DNA of 64,000 nt from an uncultured Bacteroidales bacterium (GCA_902787575.1 CADAGX010000012.1:1-64000), one strand, 5' to 3'; shown: positions 26,092 through 36,796, counted from the stretch's first letter. Made by a program: numbers and translations. The notes: generated by a model not told the origin, from the letters alone.

Positions 26092-29000
26092 TTAGTTCTC
26101 CATCTTTAGTTTCTGTGGGGCTATGTTGAAGCCGCTGATGTGCAGGACGGGGCTTGTGCCACGTGCATCGTTTTCGTTCCACAGCACGCTGACGGACATC
26201 CGCTGGCCGGGCATCAGATGGAAATAGTTCTCGCTGTAGCTGACGGGCAGAATCTGCTCGCCATCGGAGCCTTTGAGGTCAAGGCGGAGCATGAGAGCGG
26301 GTTCCTTGCCAAGGTTGGTAATGATGTACTGACCTCGGTTGGCCGTCGGCGTGACACTAATCCGCGTGTTTGCAAGCTGGAATAGGTCTTTCTGCGAGGG
26401 ACGCGTGGAGAGTACGTACACATTAGGCGAGGTGGTGGCCGTTGCGGTGCTCTCGCAGGCAAGTGAAAGGAAATAAGTTCCCTCGTATGCCTCGGGCGCC
26501 GGTGCGGCAAAGCAGTCGATGCTGGTGTCGGTGGGTGATTCTACACGCACGCGCCGCTGCCAGAGCGGACTGCCATGCAGGTCGTAGATGGTGGCAACGA
26601 CGCTTACCTCGCAGGTGTCGACAGAGAGGTTTACGAGTTCCACCATGTTTGTCTTCGGGTTGTACTGCGCGTGCAACGGTTCACATGCCTTCCGCACACC
26701 GAAGAAAGCCGCGGTGGGACAGAAGTAATAGTCGTATGTCTGCCACACCATCGAGGGCCAGCATGGGTGGCTCATCCAGATGAGCAGGCCTTGTCGCTGG
26801 GTGGCTGCCGCCTCGTACATGGCGCGGTAGCCTTCGAAATTTTGCCATTGAGCGAGGGTGGCGTATGTCTCGAGCGTGTCTTGGCCTTCGGCTGGCGAGA
26901 GGTTGCCGAAGCGTTCCTGTAGCAGTTGATTGAACGAACGGCCGTTCTGCGCACCGAACTGTGTGAAATCGTGCTTGCCCCAGTACTCGTCCTGCGGCCA
27001 TTGGTGCTGCGGAGCCAGCATCCTGTGCAGGCTCTCAGCCGTAGGCATGGCGGGCATGCCTCGCTCGGTGTGCAGCTTGCCTGTCTGCTTTTCGAAATAC
27101 TCCACCACAGGGCGAGCCTGATAGGGCCCATGGCCGCTCACTCCGTCGTCGGCCGAGCTGGGGATGTAGAGCGAACCTGGGATGAGGCGCTGTGTGATGT
27201 CGCGTAGTTGTGTGTTGAGCGTTGCAGGCGGGTATCCCTCGTTGCGGCCGCAGAAGAGGGCGAGGCAGGCGTGAGCGCGGATGCGTCGGACGTAGTCGGC
27301 TGCGTTGCGGGCAAACATTCGTTCGTCGTCGGGATTGGGCCCGTCCACGGGATTTGCCAGCCAGAAGTCTTGCCACACCATGATTCCGTGGCGGTCGCAA
27401 GCCTCGTAGAACTCTTCGTCGCCGGTCTGTCCCACCCAGTTACGTATCATGTTGCAGTTCATTTGTGCATGATAACCCACGGCGATGTCATACTCGCGGT
27501 CGCGATAGTTGAGATGACTCTCGGGGAATCCCCAGTTGCCTCCCAGTGGGATGAGGCGGCGGCCATTGATGAAGATTTGCAGGCGTGTGTTCTCGTCCCG
27601 ATAAGTCACTTCGCGGATGCCGGCCTTGAAACGCAGCTCCACGGGCTGGCGTGCAGCGGTGTTGGTGGGCTTGAAAGTGAAGCCGGCTTCGTGGAGGTGT
27701 GGCCGTCCGTAGCCCACCGGCCACCAGAGGTCCAGTTCCTGATTGCGCAACTGGCTGAAGGTTTGTGGGCTGAAACTGATTTCGGTTTCTGTGCCGCCTT
27801 CTATGAGAACGTTCTTCTCGAAGCGGATGGAGCCGACGAAGCCTTCCAGTACGCCGGCCACTGCCTCGCGACTGTGATTGCGCAGGAATACGCGTGGAGT
27901 CAACGTGGCGCGTCCGTCTTGTAGCTGCGTTTCCACCAGCGGGTCGCTAAGCGAAACGGCTTCGGTGGCCGTCAGATATACGTCGTTCCAGATGCCGATG
28001 TCGCGTCCCGGTGTGGTGGTTATCCAGTCCCATCCCACGGTAGCATGGAACGTTGGGTTGTCTGCACCCAGCACGCCGCCGTTGAAGCTCGTCGTCTGGC
28101 TTGTCTTTGTCTTGATACCTCCCGGGTGGGCGGTGCGGTGTATAAGTACTTCGAGCGTGTTCTCTTCGCGCAAATATTCCGTGATGTCGAACTCGCCACG
28201 CGTAAAGGCGCCTTCGATACGTCCCAGTCGTTCTCCGTTGAGCTTTACTTCGGCTTTCCAGTTTATGCCGTCGAAGTGCAATACCACGTGCTTGCGTTTC
28301 ATCTCTGCGGGAATGCGGAAGGTGCGGCGATAGAGGAAATCGCGATTGAAGAACGATTCGGAAATCATGGAGAGATTGTCGTCGTAGAGCGGGTCGGGCA
28401 GGGCGCCGACATTACGGTAGGACGAGAGCACGGTGGCCGGCACGGTGGCTACAATGGGTGTGGCCGACGGCTTGCCGCTGTCGTTTAAGGGGCAGAGTGT
28501 CCACGGTCCGCCGGATAGCAGGTACTTCTCTCTTTGCCAGCCCAACTCGGGGTGCGGCACGGCTTTGAGCCCGCCGCTGCCGATGACTTCGAGTTCGGAA
28601 AGAGCAATGGCATCCTTCGCGCGCACGCGTACATATTTAATATTATCTTTCTCGGCAGCCACCTCCACGGCGCCTTGTGCTTTTGCTTTTGATACGTCAA
28701 GGTTTGCCAAGAATTCCCATTCCTTTGCATCGCGTGATACGTCGATTTCCAGTTTCCCCGATGCTACGGCTGGACGAACACGCACCGTCTGTACGTGAGC
28801 CGGTGCTCCCAAGTCTACGTATGCCCAGTCGCCTGCATCGGCCATCCATGCACTGCTGAAGTGGGCCGAGGGTTGCACGTTGGCTACGGGTCGTCCTTTC
28901 TTGCGGAACGAAATGTCGCGTACCAGCCAGTACACAACGCTGCGGTGGTGCATCGTGAGTTTCAGCGTGTGGAAGGGTCTGTCGGTGCGCAGGCGGAATG

Positions 29001-29631
29001 TGTCTTTGAAGGTGCGTGCCGGCAGCCCATCGCCTTCCACCTGCTTGTCCGGATCGTTGCTCACTTTGGACCAGAAGGGGGTGCCCGGCAGTTCTGATCC
29101 GTGACACTCTGCTGCGTGGCGTCGGCCCTGTGTGTCTGTAACTTCGCACTGCGTCCAATATCCGTCGCGAGCCGTCACATTCTCGTCGTATGCAGCAAAG
29201 AAGTCCACCACCACCTCGTCGGCATCCACAGTCTGACCGCCCATCCACTGGTGAGTCAGCGTGGCTTCGCTGCCGCGTACGGGTGTTCCGGTATATTCGT
29301 TGCCGTCCAATGTCATTTCGCGCTGAGCCTTTCCGACGGGTTTGCCGTTTGCGGTCAGCAGAAGTCGAGCCGGTGCCTTGGCCGACCATTCGCCGTCTGT
29401 GAGTAGCTGACCTGTCAGGCAGGGATCGTAGGACGACGATTGGTACACAGCGCGATGAAGCGCCAGATTTCTTAACTCGTTATCCCTTACCATTGTAGGC
29501 CCGAAGTATTCCGAGGGATTGCCTGGATATACGCCGATGCCTCGTGTATATTGTTGGGGTAAGGCCGTGGCTACGTGCAGCAACATGAGGGCTGCGAAAA
29601 GGTGACGAAGGATGTAGAGCCTGCGATGCAT
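26092..29631 (-). CDS. large secreted GH2 enzyme, exo-glucosaminidase/mannosidase-like, with discoidin-like domain
   Basis: A 1179-residue exported glycoside hydrolase. After the signal peptide, a region to about residue 370 includes F5/8-type-C-like segments (SADFSSAWMADAGDWAYVDLG-like, VQTVRVRPAVASGKLEIDVS). Then come the GH2 sugar-binding domain (FRIPAEMKRKHVVLHFDGIN, LEVLIHRTAHPGG), Ig-like domains and a TIM barrel with acid/base glutamate in CGRNEGYPP (about 795) and nucleophile in LHTERGMPAMPT (about 855). The HTERG...PT pattern resembles exo-beta-D-glucosaminidases. The start at 29631 is fixed by the promoter box at 29662-29669, which lies inside a longer open frame. Confidence 0.88.
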   Translation of the reverse strand: MHRRLYILRHLFAALMLLHVATALPQQYTRGIGVYPGNPSEYFGPTMVRDNELRNLALHRAVYQSSSYDPCLTGQLLTDGEWSAKAPARLLLTANGKPVGKAQREMTLDGNEYTGTPVRGSEATLTHQWMGGQTVDADEVVVDFFAAYDENVTARDGYWTQCEVTDTQGRRHAAECHGSELPGTPFWSKVSNDPDKQVEGDGLPARTFKDTFRLRTDRPFHTLKLTMHHRSVVYWLVRDISFRKKGRPVANVQPSAHFSSAWMADAGDWAYVDLGAPAHVQTVRVRPAVASGKLEIDVSRDAKEWEFLANLDVSKAKAQGAVEVAAEKDNIKYVRVRAKDAIALSELEVIGSGGLKAVPHPELGWQREKYLLSGGPWTLCPLNDSGKPSATPIVATVPATVLSSYRNVGALPDPLYDDNLSMISESFFNRDFLYRRTFRIPAEMKRKHVVLHFDGINWKAEVKLNGERLGRIEGAFTRGEFDITEYLREENTLEVLIHRTAHPGGIKTKTSQTTSFNGGVLGADNPTFHATVGWDWITTTPGRDIGIWNDVYLTATEAVSLSDPLVETQLQDGRATLTPRVFLRNHSREAVAGVLEGFVGSIRFEKNVLIEGGTETEISFSPQTFSQLRNQELDLWWPVGYGRPHLHEAGFTFKPTNTAARQPVELRFKAGIREVTYRDENTRLQIFINGRRLIPLGGNWGFPESHLNYRDREYDIAVGYHAQMNCNMIRNWVGQTGDEEFYEACDRHGIMVWQDFWLANPVDGPNPDDERMFARNAADYVRRIRAHACLALFCGRNEGYPPATLNTQLRDITQRLIPGSLYIPSSADDGVSGHGPYQARPVVEYFEKQTGKLHTERGMPAMPTAESLHRMLAPQHQWPQDEYWGKHDFTQFGAQNGRSFNQLLQERFGNLSPAEGQDTLETYATLAQWQNFEGYRAMYEAAATQRQGLLIWMSHPCWPSMVWQTYDYYFCPTAAFFGVRKACEPLHAQYNPKTNMVELVNLSVDTCEVSVVATIYDLHGSPLWQRRVRVESPTDTSIDCFAAPAPEAYEGTYFLSLACESTATATTSPNVYVLSTRPSQKDLFQLANTRISVTPTANRGQYIITNLGKEPALMLRLDLKGSDGEQILPVSYSENYFHLMPGQRMSVSVLWNENDARGTSPVLHISGFNIAPQKLKMEN

Positions 29632-29661
29632 GGTATTGTTTGTTTCTTTATTATCTTGCTG

Positions 29662-29669
29662 CAAAGATA
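29662..29669 (-). promoter_or_regulatory. promoter box of the large GH2 gene
   Basis: TATCTTTG on the minus strand, 31 bases before the ATG at 29631. Confidence 0.7.
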
Positions 29670-29836
29670 AGGATAATAATTCAGAATTCACAACTTAGAA
29701 TGTAATTAACATTATTGTACTAAGGAATAGACGTCGAGTATCGCCATAATATTCCGCATTGCGAAGATAAAAGAAAGAAGCTATCAAATTCTGATAAATA
29801 AAGCATGAAATATTTGGATGTGTGGTCTTTTAGCAC

Positions 29837-29844
29837 TATCTTTG
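29837..29844 (+). promoter_or_regulatory. promoter box of the GLUG-like surface protein gene
   Basis: TATCTTTG, 52 bases before the ATG at 29896. The rest of the 264-base divergent spacer is AT-rich, with no further gene visible. Confidence 0.65.
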
Positions 29845-29895
29845 CCCGTGAAAACCGAAAAAATAATGTTAAATAGTTAAATTTTTGCATTTAAA

Positions 29896-32800
29896 ATGAA
29901 AAATGTTACATCATTCTTGTTTGCGTTAACGCTTGGCCTCTTCTGGTCTACGAACGTGTTGGCGCAACACAACTACGGCCCGAACGGTGTCTGCACCGAT
30001 GAGGAATGTACGGATCCGTTCCAACCCGCTGAGATTGACGAAGCGGACGGATACTACATGCTGGCTAATGCCGGCAACGTTGAGTGGTTCAGTAATCTGA
30101 TGCACAACACGCCGGCGGCGTACAACATCAAGCTGACGGCCGACATCGACATGGCAGGCGTGGCGCATCGTCCCATTGGCCACGACGGAGGCGACAAGTT
30201 CCGTGGAACGTGCGACGGCCAAGGTCACCGCATTCTGAATATGGTAGACTTTACCGTGAGCGACGGCGTTGGTTTCTTTGGTGCCACGCGCGGACAAAGT
30301 ACGACCATCAAGAACCTTATCATCGACAAGTCATGCCAGATTGTCGGCACCACGTTAGTGGGAGCCATTGTGGGTGATATGGAGTATCCTCCCTCGCCCA
30401 GCTACACGACACTGGAGAATTGTATCAACGAGGCCGAGGTAATCGGTACCGGCTCTCAGGTCGGCGGTCTGGTGGGTGGCGTGCGCTATAACGACGGCGC
30501 TGCTTACATGGTGAACTGTATCAACCGCGGTAACGTCAGCGGTACATCGCTGGTGGGCGGTCTCATCGGTAATACGGCAGGCACGTCTATCATCATCTCG
30601 AGTTACAACGAAGGCCAGATACTGAGTGGCCAGAACGGCAACCGCAATTTGGTGGGTGGCGGCAACGCCACTTTCACAGGTGTGGCTGACATCAGCCTGA
30701 CTGAGGAACGCGGACAGGGCATCTGCCTCGCTCCCGAAGCCAAAGGCAATGGCGCTCTTTGCTATGCGTTGAACGGCGACCAGACAGAAATCAAGTGGAC
30801 GCAAACCATTGGCGTGGACGCAGCACCCGTACTGGGAACCAGCAGCAAGCAAGTTTACGGCCATGGCCGCAAGCATTGCGAAGGTACTCCGTACGAAGAC
30901 ATGACGTACAACAACGACCCCTCGCAGGACGATGTTCAGGACGACCACAACTTTGTGGGTGGTATCTGCTCCTATTGTAAACTTGTGGACCGTGATTATG
31001 TGAAGCCCGACGCTGACAGTGTTTACCATTTCAGCACAGTAGAACACATCGAGTGGTTCAGCGCTATGGTAAACCGCGAGTTCTATGGTGGAATGAAATG
31101 TGTGCTCGACGATGATATCGACTTTGGTGATGTGGAGAACGCCCATACTCCCATTGGCAACGATGGCCACAAGTTCTTCGGTCAGTTCGACGGACAGGGC
31201 CATCACATCCGTGGTATGGTGCTCCACCTCTCGAACATTGGCTCCCACGGTGCGGGCTTCTTCGGTTCGGTACGTGGCGGCGGCACGAATCCCGACGGCC
31301 AAGCATGGAACGACACGGTCATCATTCGCAATCTCATCATCGACAGCGACTGCGAAGTAACGATAGAAGGTGGAAACATCGGAGGTGTAATCGGTCGTAT
31401 CAACGCTCGTAATTCAGATAGCAACATTGTGTTGGTAGAAAATTGCGGTAACGAGGCTAATGTTACGAGCCTTACCGGCGGTGGTGCTGCTGGTGTTATT
31501 GGCTGTGTTCAGGGCACGACTGTAGGACTCATCATTCGCAATTGCTACAATACGGGTAACATTTCCGGTACTGCCGAGTGTGCCACCATCTGTGCTTGGA
31601 CGGGTACGGCAGCAGCCGGCCTCGTGAAGTCGTTCGAGAACTGCTGGAATTCTGGCCGTTTGGTGAGCGGCCTCGAAGGCGACAGAAACCTTTTCCGTAC
31701 GCCCAACGTGGAAGCTATCTCCAACTGCTACGATGCCGAGAAGGCTAATGTGGAAGACGGCGGCCGTCAAGGCGTATATGAGTGGCAGACTGTGACTCCG
31801 GCTTCGTCTGGTGAGCTGGCGGCTGTGCTGCGTGGCGACAAACGTTCGAATGCTTGGCATCAGACGCTCATTGAGGACTATCATCCTGTGCTGGATCCCA
31901 CGCACGGTTTTGTTTATGGCATAGACGGCGAGTTCGGTGACGTGCATGACGAGAGCACTTTTGCCACGTACAGCGAGAGCATGGTGTCGTATGAGCGCGA
32001 TTTGTACGAGAACACAATGGCTACGCAGGCTCTCCTCGATGCATATCTGGGCCACATGGATGAACTTGCTGCTGCCGAGACGCTCGATGCCTTCCTCGAC
32101 ATTTATTATGATACGCTCTCCACGCTGCGTGCCGACATCAAGACTTCTGTGGAGGCATACAAGACATACGTGGCGGCTGTGGCAGAGGTGAGTGCGAAGC
32201 TTGCCGAAAATACAGAACTTACAGGTGTTGATCGCGACAAACTCGATGATTATTTGCTTCGCGACGATGCGCCCGGCGAGAAGTTCCCCAACGGAGCATA
32301 TTTCTACATCACAGAAACTCACTTGCTGACCACCGAAGAAGTGCTGGCCGAAGCAGAATATGTGCAGACTCTCTACGATTTGGCACTGCGTAACAGCGGT
32401 TCCGCCGGCACCGAGGTTACCAACCTTATCGCGAATCCGATGTTTGCCGACGGCGTAGAAGGGTGGACCCTGACGGGTGGTGTCAATACGGGTGGTATCA
32501 AAGAAGTGATGACAACAGCTCAGGGCTGGAACACCACATTCGACATCCATCAGACAATCACCGGCCTGCAGAACGGTATGTACGAGCTTGTGGCCAACGG
32601 TGTATTCCGTTCCGAGCCTCGCGACGAGAACCATAGTTATGTAGGCTACATGTATGCCAACGACACGCGCGTCTATCTGCCCACCATCTTCGAAGACTAT
32701 CTTCCTATAGAAGAGGCTAAGGATAGTGTGAACTGCTACATCACTCCCGGTGCTTCGACGCTCGACATTGAGATTTATGACGACAACGGACTGGTTGGCT

Positions 32801-34476
32801 ACGCTCCGCAAGGTCTCGTGGGCAGTTCGTTCCACTTCAAGGACGGCCGCTACGTGAACCACCTGCTCGTGGAAGTTACCGACGGCACGCTCACCATCGG
32901 TATGGCTAACCCTGGCACGGGTAACGCCAACGACTGGACGGGCTTCTCCAACTTCCGCCTGTTCTATCAGGGCAAGGGCGAGGAGGCTGTTTCCGCTGCC
33001 GACCGCACGCTGACAGGCATGGCCGCACGTGCCGAGACGCTGGGCGAGTACTTTGGCGACATCAGCGACTACAACGCCTTCCCCAACTTCTCCACTTCGC
33101 TGCGCGAGGCACTGGAGGATGCCAAGGCACAGATAGAGACTCTCAGTAGCATAGAAGACCGCATGGCTCTCATCGGCCGCTTCAGCGACATCTTTGCCGA
33201 GATTTATGACAGCCGTATGGCATACCGCAACTACATGAACGAGGTAAACTACTTCCTCGACAAATCTGGCGACTTCTTCCTCGACGGAGTGATAGACGAC
33301 GACACATATACTGCCATTTACGACCTGACGGACGAAATCATTGCCAACCTCGACCTCGGCATGTACAGTACGGAGGAAGCTCTCGCTCAGGAAGCTCTGA
33401 AGGCATCGCCCAGCTACGTGGTAGTATTCGGCGAAGAGCCAGAACAGGACGAGGATGGATGGTATCTCATCAAGAACGCGCTCAATGTGGAGTGGTTCAG
33501 CCAGTATGTGGCACGCCTCAATTCGTTTGCCAAGGGTAAGGTGATGAACGACATCGACATGGCGGGCGTATACCATTCGCCGATTGGCCCGAGCGAACAG
33601 CGCAAGTTCAACGGACAATTCGACGGACAGTTCCACCGCATCCTCAACATGGTCATTAATTCGACGCAGAATAATCAGGCCTTCTTTGGCTGGGTACGTG
33701 GTGGCGGCACGGTCATCAAGAACCTCATCATCGACAAGTCGTGCTCGGTGACAGCCGGCGACTGCTCGGCCGGACTTATTGCCAAGACACAGGTGTATGC
33801 CGACGCACCTATCTACGTGCTCAACTGTGTGAACGAAGCCAACATCACAGGTGGCGGTGCTACGACTGGTATTTTGGGTGCGCAGACTTCGCCCTACGCA
33901 TACATTATTATGCACAACTGCGTGAATGCAGGAAACATCACTTCTACGCAAGAGTTGGGCGACACGAAGTACGCTTCTGCCTTCATCGGTTGGCACGGCG
34001 ATATCGGTATCGGCAAGAACAGCGAACTCTGGAACTGCCTCAACATAGGCGAGATTACACCTATTGAACCTGGTAACAATCAGCTCTTCCGTGGCACATT
34101 CCGTAGCTGGCTTAATGACTACGATGTGATATATCACGATGCTCCGTATCAGGGCGAGAAGAATGTTTGGGAGACAGAGAATCCTGTGACCAGCGGCGAG
34201 CTTTGCTGGCTTCTCAATCAGCACGAGACGCAGGGCGTGAGCTACAAGCAGACGCTTGGCGTGGATCCCTATCCGCTGCCCATAGATGATGGCAAACACC
34301 TGCCCGTGCTGAAAGATGAGGAAGGCAAATATTACAACGAGGGCGGCGACGGAATCGTAACAATCCATCATTCATCGTCCACAAATGGAGAGATATACGA
34401 CCTCAGCGGCCGCCGCGTAGAGAAGGCCACGAAGGGAATCTATCTGCAAGCCGGTAAAAAAGTTTTGGTGAAATAA
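29896..34476 (+). CDS. giant GLUG-like surface protein with C-terminal sorting tail
   Basis: A 1526-residue secreted protein with signal peptide MKNVTSFLFALTLGLFWSTNVLAQ. Three related modules begin near residues 50, 370 and 1190; each has an N/EHxEWFS segment, DIDMAGV or DIDFGDV, PIG, and FDGQGHxIxNMV, followed by GLUG-type glycine-rich turns (ENCINEA, GGLVGG, NCYNTGN). These predict beta-helix blades. Between modules 2 and 3 lie helical stretches and a carbohydrate-binding-like beta-sandwich (NPMFADGVEGWTLTGG, about 845). The C-terminus YDLSGRRVEKATKGIYLQAG plus KKVLVK is the Prevotella-type T9SS-like tail. The role is probably adhesion or glycan binding; that is inference. Confidence 0.85.
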   Translation: MKNVTSFLFALTLGLFWSTNVLAQHNYGPNGVCTDEECTDPFQPAEIDEADGYYMLANAGNVEWFSNLMHNTPAAYNIKLTADIDMAGVAHRPIGHDGGDKFRGTCDGQGHRILNMVDFTVSDGVGFFGATRGQSTTIKNLIIDKSCQIVGTTLVGAIVGDMEYPPSPSYTTLENCINEAEVIGTGSQVGGLVGGVRYNDGAAYMVNCINRGNVSGTSLVGGLIGNTAGTSIIISSYNEGQILSGQNGNRNLVGGGNATFTGVADISLTEERGQGICLAPEAKGNGALCYALNGDQTEIKWTQTIGVDAAPVLGTSSKQVYGHGRKHCEGTPYEDMTYNNDPSQDDVQDDHNFVGGICSYCKLVDRDYVKPDADSVYHFSTVEHIEWFSAMVNREFYGGMKCVLDDDIDFGDVENAHTPIGNDGHKFFGQFDGQGHHIRGMVLHLSNIGSHGAGFFGSVRGGGTNPDGQAWNDTVIIRNLIIDSDCEVTIEGGNIGGVIGRINARNSDSNIVLVENCGNEANVTSLTGGGAAGVIGCVQGTTVGLIIRNCYNTGNISGTAECATICAWTGTAAAGLVKSFENCWNSGRLVSGLEGDRNLFRTPNVEAISNCYDAEKANVEDGGRQGVYEWQTVTPASSGELAAVLRGDKRSNAWHQTLIEDYHPVLDPTHGFVYGIDGEFGDVHDESTFATYSESMVSYERDLYENTMATQALLDAYLGHMDELAAAETLDAFLDIYYDTLSTLRADIKTSVEAYKTYVAAVAEVSAKLAENTELTGVDRDKLDDYLLRDDAPGEKFPNGAYFYITETHLLTTEEVLAEAEYVQTLYDLALRNSGSAGTEVTNLIANPMFADGVEGWTLTGGVNTGGIKEVMTTAQGWNTTFDIHQTITGLQNGMYELVANGVFRSEPRDENHSYVGYMYANDTRVYLPTIFEDYLPIEEAKDSVNCYITPGASTLDIEIYDDNGLVGYAPQGLVGSSFHFKDGRYVNHLLVEVTDGTLTIGMANPGTGNANDWTGFSNFRLFYQGKGEEAVSAADRTLTGMAARAETLGEYFGDISDYNAFPNFSTSLREALEDAKAQIETLSSIEDRMALIGRFSDIFAEIYDSRMAYRNYMNEVNYFLDKSGDFFLDGVIDDDTYTAIYDLTDEIIANLDLGMYSTEEALAQEALKASPSYVVVFGEEPEQDEDGWYLIKNALNVEWFSQYVARLNSFAKGKVMNDIDMAGVYHSPIGPSEQRKFNGQFDGQFHRILNMVINSTQNNQAFFGWVRGGGTVIKNLIIDKSCSVTAGDCSAGLIAKTQVYADAPIYVLNCVNEANITGGGATTGILGAQTSPYAYIIMHNCVNAGNITSTQELGDTKYASAFIGWHGDIGIGKNSELWNCLNIGEITPIEPGNNQLFRGTFRSWLNDYDVIYHDAPYQGEKNVWETENPVTSGELCWLLNQHETQGVSYKQTLGVDPYPLPIDDGKHLPVLKDEEGKYYNEGGDGIVTIHHSSSTNGEIYDLSGRRVEKATKGIYLQAGKKVLVK

Positions 34477-34526
34477 AAGGGTTCACCGCTGCAAAAGAAC
34501 TTCAGATTATTTGAAGTGTTTGGTGG

Positions 34527-34565
34527 AAGGAGAGGACGTCGCAGTGACGTCTTCTCCTTTGTTTT
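34527..34565 (+). terminator. terminator after the GLUG-like gene
   Basis: AAGGAGAGGACGTC pairs with GACGTCTTCTCCTT with one mismatch around GCAGT, followed by TGTTTTC. Confidence 0.65.
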
Positions 34566-34622
34566 CTCTCTTCTCTTTCGATTTTTTTGTGTGCGGTTTG
34601 CTGTTGTTTCGAAAAAAAAACG

Positions 34623-34630
34623 TAATTTTG
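34623..34630 (+). promoter_or_regulatory. promoter box of the FAS1 lipoprotein gene
   Basis: TAATTTTG directly after a run of A residues, 53 bases before the ATG at 34683. Confidence 0.65.
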
Positions 34631-34682
34631 TCGCGAAGAATACCCTTAAACAAACAAAAACACGCGCAGGCGCGACGAAAAC

Positions 34683-36785
34683 ATGAGATTCGAGATGAGT
34701 AGAATGTTGAGGAATTTCCTTTTGGGCTTTGTAGCACTTTGGCTGCTTGTTGCCTGTCAGGAGAAGGTGGACGTGTCGAATCGATACGTATTCACTATGA
34801 AAACGGTGATGAGCTACTTGGAGAAGTATGACCAGTACAGCGAGTATGTGAAGTTGCTCAAGAAGACGCCCGTAAGCAAGATGTCAGAGACGACGCTGGC
34901 ACAGCTGCTTTCGGCCCGCGGTCACTACACGGTTTTTGCACCGACGAACGACGCCATCCAAGACTACCTTGATTCACTTTACACAAAAGGCCTTATCAGT
35001 GAGCCTTCGTGGGATGGTTTCGGCAACGAGCACATTCGCGACTCCATAGAGAAGGTGATAGTTTACAACAGCATTATTGACGGAGGGGACAATAACACGT
35101 ATGCTGTCTCAGAATTCCCCGTCAAGCAAGATGCTGAAATCCCTACGCCCAACATGTACGACCGCCGGTTGACAGTCCACCAGCCAGCGATGGGAGAGCA
35201 GTACCTTATAAATGATATGCAAATGGATGAGCGCAACTTCGACATCCTGCTGACAAACGGCGTCATCCACGCGATGAAGCAGGTGGTTGCGCCTACCAAT
35301 AATACGTTGGGACTCTGGCTCGCAGATATGATAAACGGGCGGCAGGGCAATTATCTGGTGACGGCAAAACTGATAAATGCCATAGGACTGATCGACTCGC
35401 TTAAGCAGTGGGAAGACGTGGCCTATCGCGACCTCTACGAGCGGGGCGAGATTCCAACCGTGCACGACGAGGCCATCAACAGCAACAATGTTTTCCATAC
35501 TCCTCAGCATCGCTACTACGGTTACACGCTCTTTGCCGAGAAGGACAGCGTGTGGGAGTCTCTGCTTGGCAAGACGGCGCGCGAGATATCGGTGCAGGAC
35601 GTGGTGGATTATCTGGTCGCTAACAATATCTACCCCGATGCGCTGAATAATACGGACTACGAGAACGAGAACAACTTGCTCAATCGCTTCGTCACATACC
35701 ACATCCTGCCCGAGCGGCTCGCCACAGACCGTCTGGTGATGCACTGGACTGAGCTCGGCTACAACAAGAGTACCAAGGATTTGGGCGCCGCCATGAGTGA
35801 GTTCTACACCACAATGGGCAAACGTCGCCTAATGAAACTCTACGAGAGCCGCGTGACAAACGGCATCTACTTGAATCGTTTCCCCAATATCGACAATGGG
35901 CGACAAGGAACTTACCGCGAAGTGTCCTGCGATGCCGACAAAGAGGGTATCAAAGTGGGCGAGCCCGACCTGACGGGAGACAATAATGTGCGAAATGCCA
36001 TAGTCTATCCCATAGACAAGTTGCTGTTGTACGACGACGCCACGCGCGACAATCTGCAGAAAGGACGCATCCGCTGGGACGTCGCCTCCATGTTCCCCGA
36101 GTTTATCAACAATGACATTCGCATGTGTCCGCTGACCGACTATGAGCACACCAACGTGTGGATTCCCTCAGACAAAACGTATCGCTATCTCGACGGCGTG
36201 GACATCTCGGAGGAGACCAAGTTCTACTATTGGACCGGCATGAACCAAAACTGGGAAAACTATCTTGGCGACGAGTTTACGCTTCGTGGATATCCTGACG
36301 TCACGTTCCGTCTTCCGCCCGTACCTCGCCGCGGAACTTACGAGTTCCGCTATCAGGTGCAGAGCAACGGCGGTATGCGTGGCATCGTACAGTTCTACTG
36401 GGGAAAGGACAAGAACAAATTGGCCGTTATGGGCATCCCGTTGGATTTGCGCGTAGTCGCAAATGTGCGAATCAGCAGCAGGGGTAATACTCCCTGCGAT
36501 TACGGATGGGAAAAAGACACGGATGACGACGACTACAATGCCGAGGTGGACAAGCATCTGCGCAACAACGGATACATGAAGACGCCTGCCATCTTCTCGA
36601 AACGCAACAGCCAGTATAGCACGCGACGCATACTTTTCCGTCAGACGATGGATCCCGACGAGGTTTACTACATTCGGTTTAGGTCGGTGATGGACGACCC
36701 GACTCGATATTTCTACATCGATTTCTTCGAGTACTGCGCCAAGGAAGTCTACGACAATCCCGAGTCGCCCGAAGACATCTGGTGA
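34683..36785 (+). CDS. fasciclin (FAS1)-domain lipoprotein
   Basis: A 700-residue protein with a lipobox LLVAC (C25). FAS1-type elements appear in at least two copies: TVFAPTNDAIQDYL (about 80-93), VIVYNSIID and ILLTNGVIHAMKQVVAP (about 195), then a second set with VDYLVANNIYPD, FVTYHILPERL and NAIVYPIDKLLLYD (about 440). The final 250 residues are beta-rich and unassigned. FAS1 domains mediate adhesion. In-frame ATGs at 34698 and 34704 are alternative starts. It follows the GLUG-like surface protein but has its own promoter. Confidence 0.83.
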   Translation: MRFEMSRMLRNFLLGFVALWLLVACQEKVDVSNRYVFTMKTVMSYLEKYDQYSEYVKLLKKTPVSKMSETTLAQLLSARGHYTVFAPTNDAIQDYLDSLYTKGLISEPSWDGFGNEHIRDSIEKVIVYNSIIDGGDNNTYAVSEFPVKQDAEIPTPNMYDRRLTVHQPAMGEQYLINDMQMDERNFDILLTNGVIHAMKQVVAPTNNTLGLWLADMINGRQGNYLVTAKLINAIGLIDSLKQWEDVAYRDLYERGEIPTVHDEAINSNNVFHTPQHRYYGYTLFAEKDSVWESLLGKTAREISVQDVVDYLVANNIYPDALNNTDYENENNLLNRFVTYHILPERLATDRLVMHWTELGYNKSTKDLGAAMSEFYTTMGKRRLMKLYESRVTNGIYLNRFPNIDNGRQGTYREVSCDADKEGIKVGEPDLTGDNNVRNAIVYPIDKLLLYDDATRDNLQKGRIRWDVASMFPEFINNDIRMCPLTDYEHTNVWIPSDKTYRYLDGVDISEETKFYYWTGMNQNWENYLGDEFTLRGYPDVTFRLPPVPRRGTYEFRYQVQSNGGMRGIVQFYWGKDKNKLAVMGIPLDLRVVANVRISSRGNTPCDYGWEKDTDDDDYNAEVDKHLRNNGYMKTPAIFSKRNSQYSTRRILFRQTMDPDEVYYIRFRSVMDDPTRYFYIDFFEYCAKEVYDNPESPEDIW

Positions 36786-36796
36786 TGCTCTCGGAA

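Noticed and set aside
31414..34371. 985-codon open frame on the minus strand opposite the GLUG-like gene
   Set aside because: The sense strand has a signal peptide, repeated modules and a sorting tail; the antisense translation shows no domain and no start signal.
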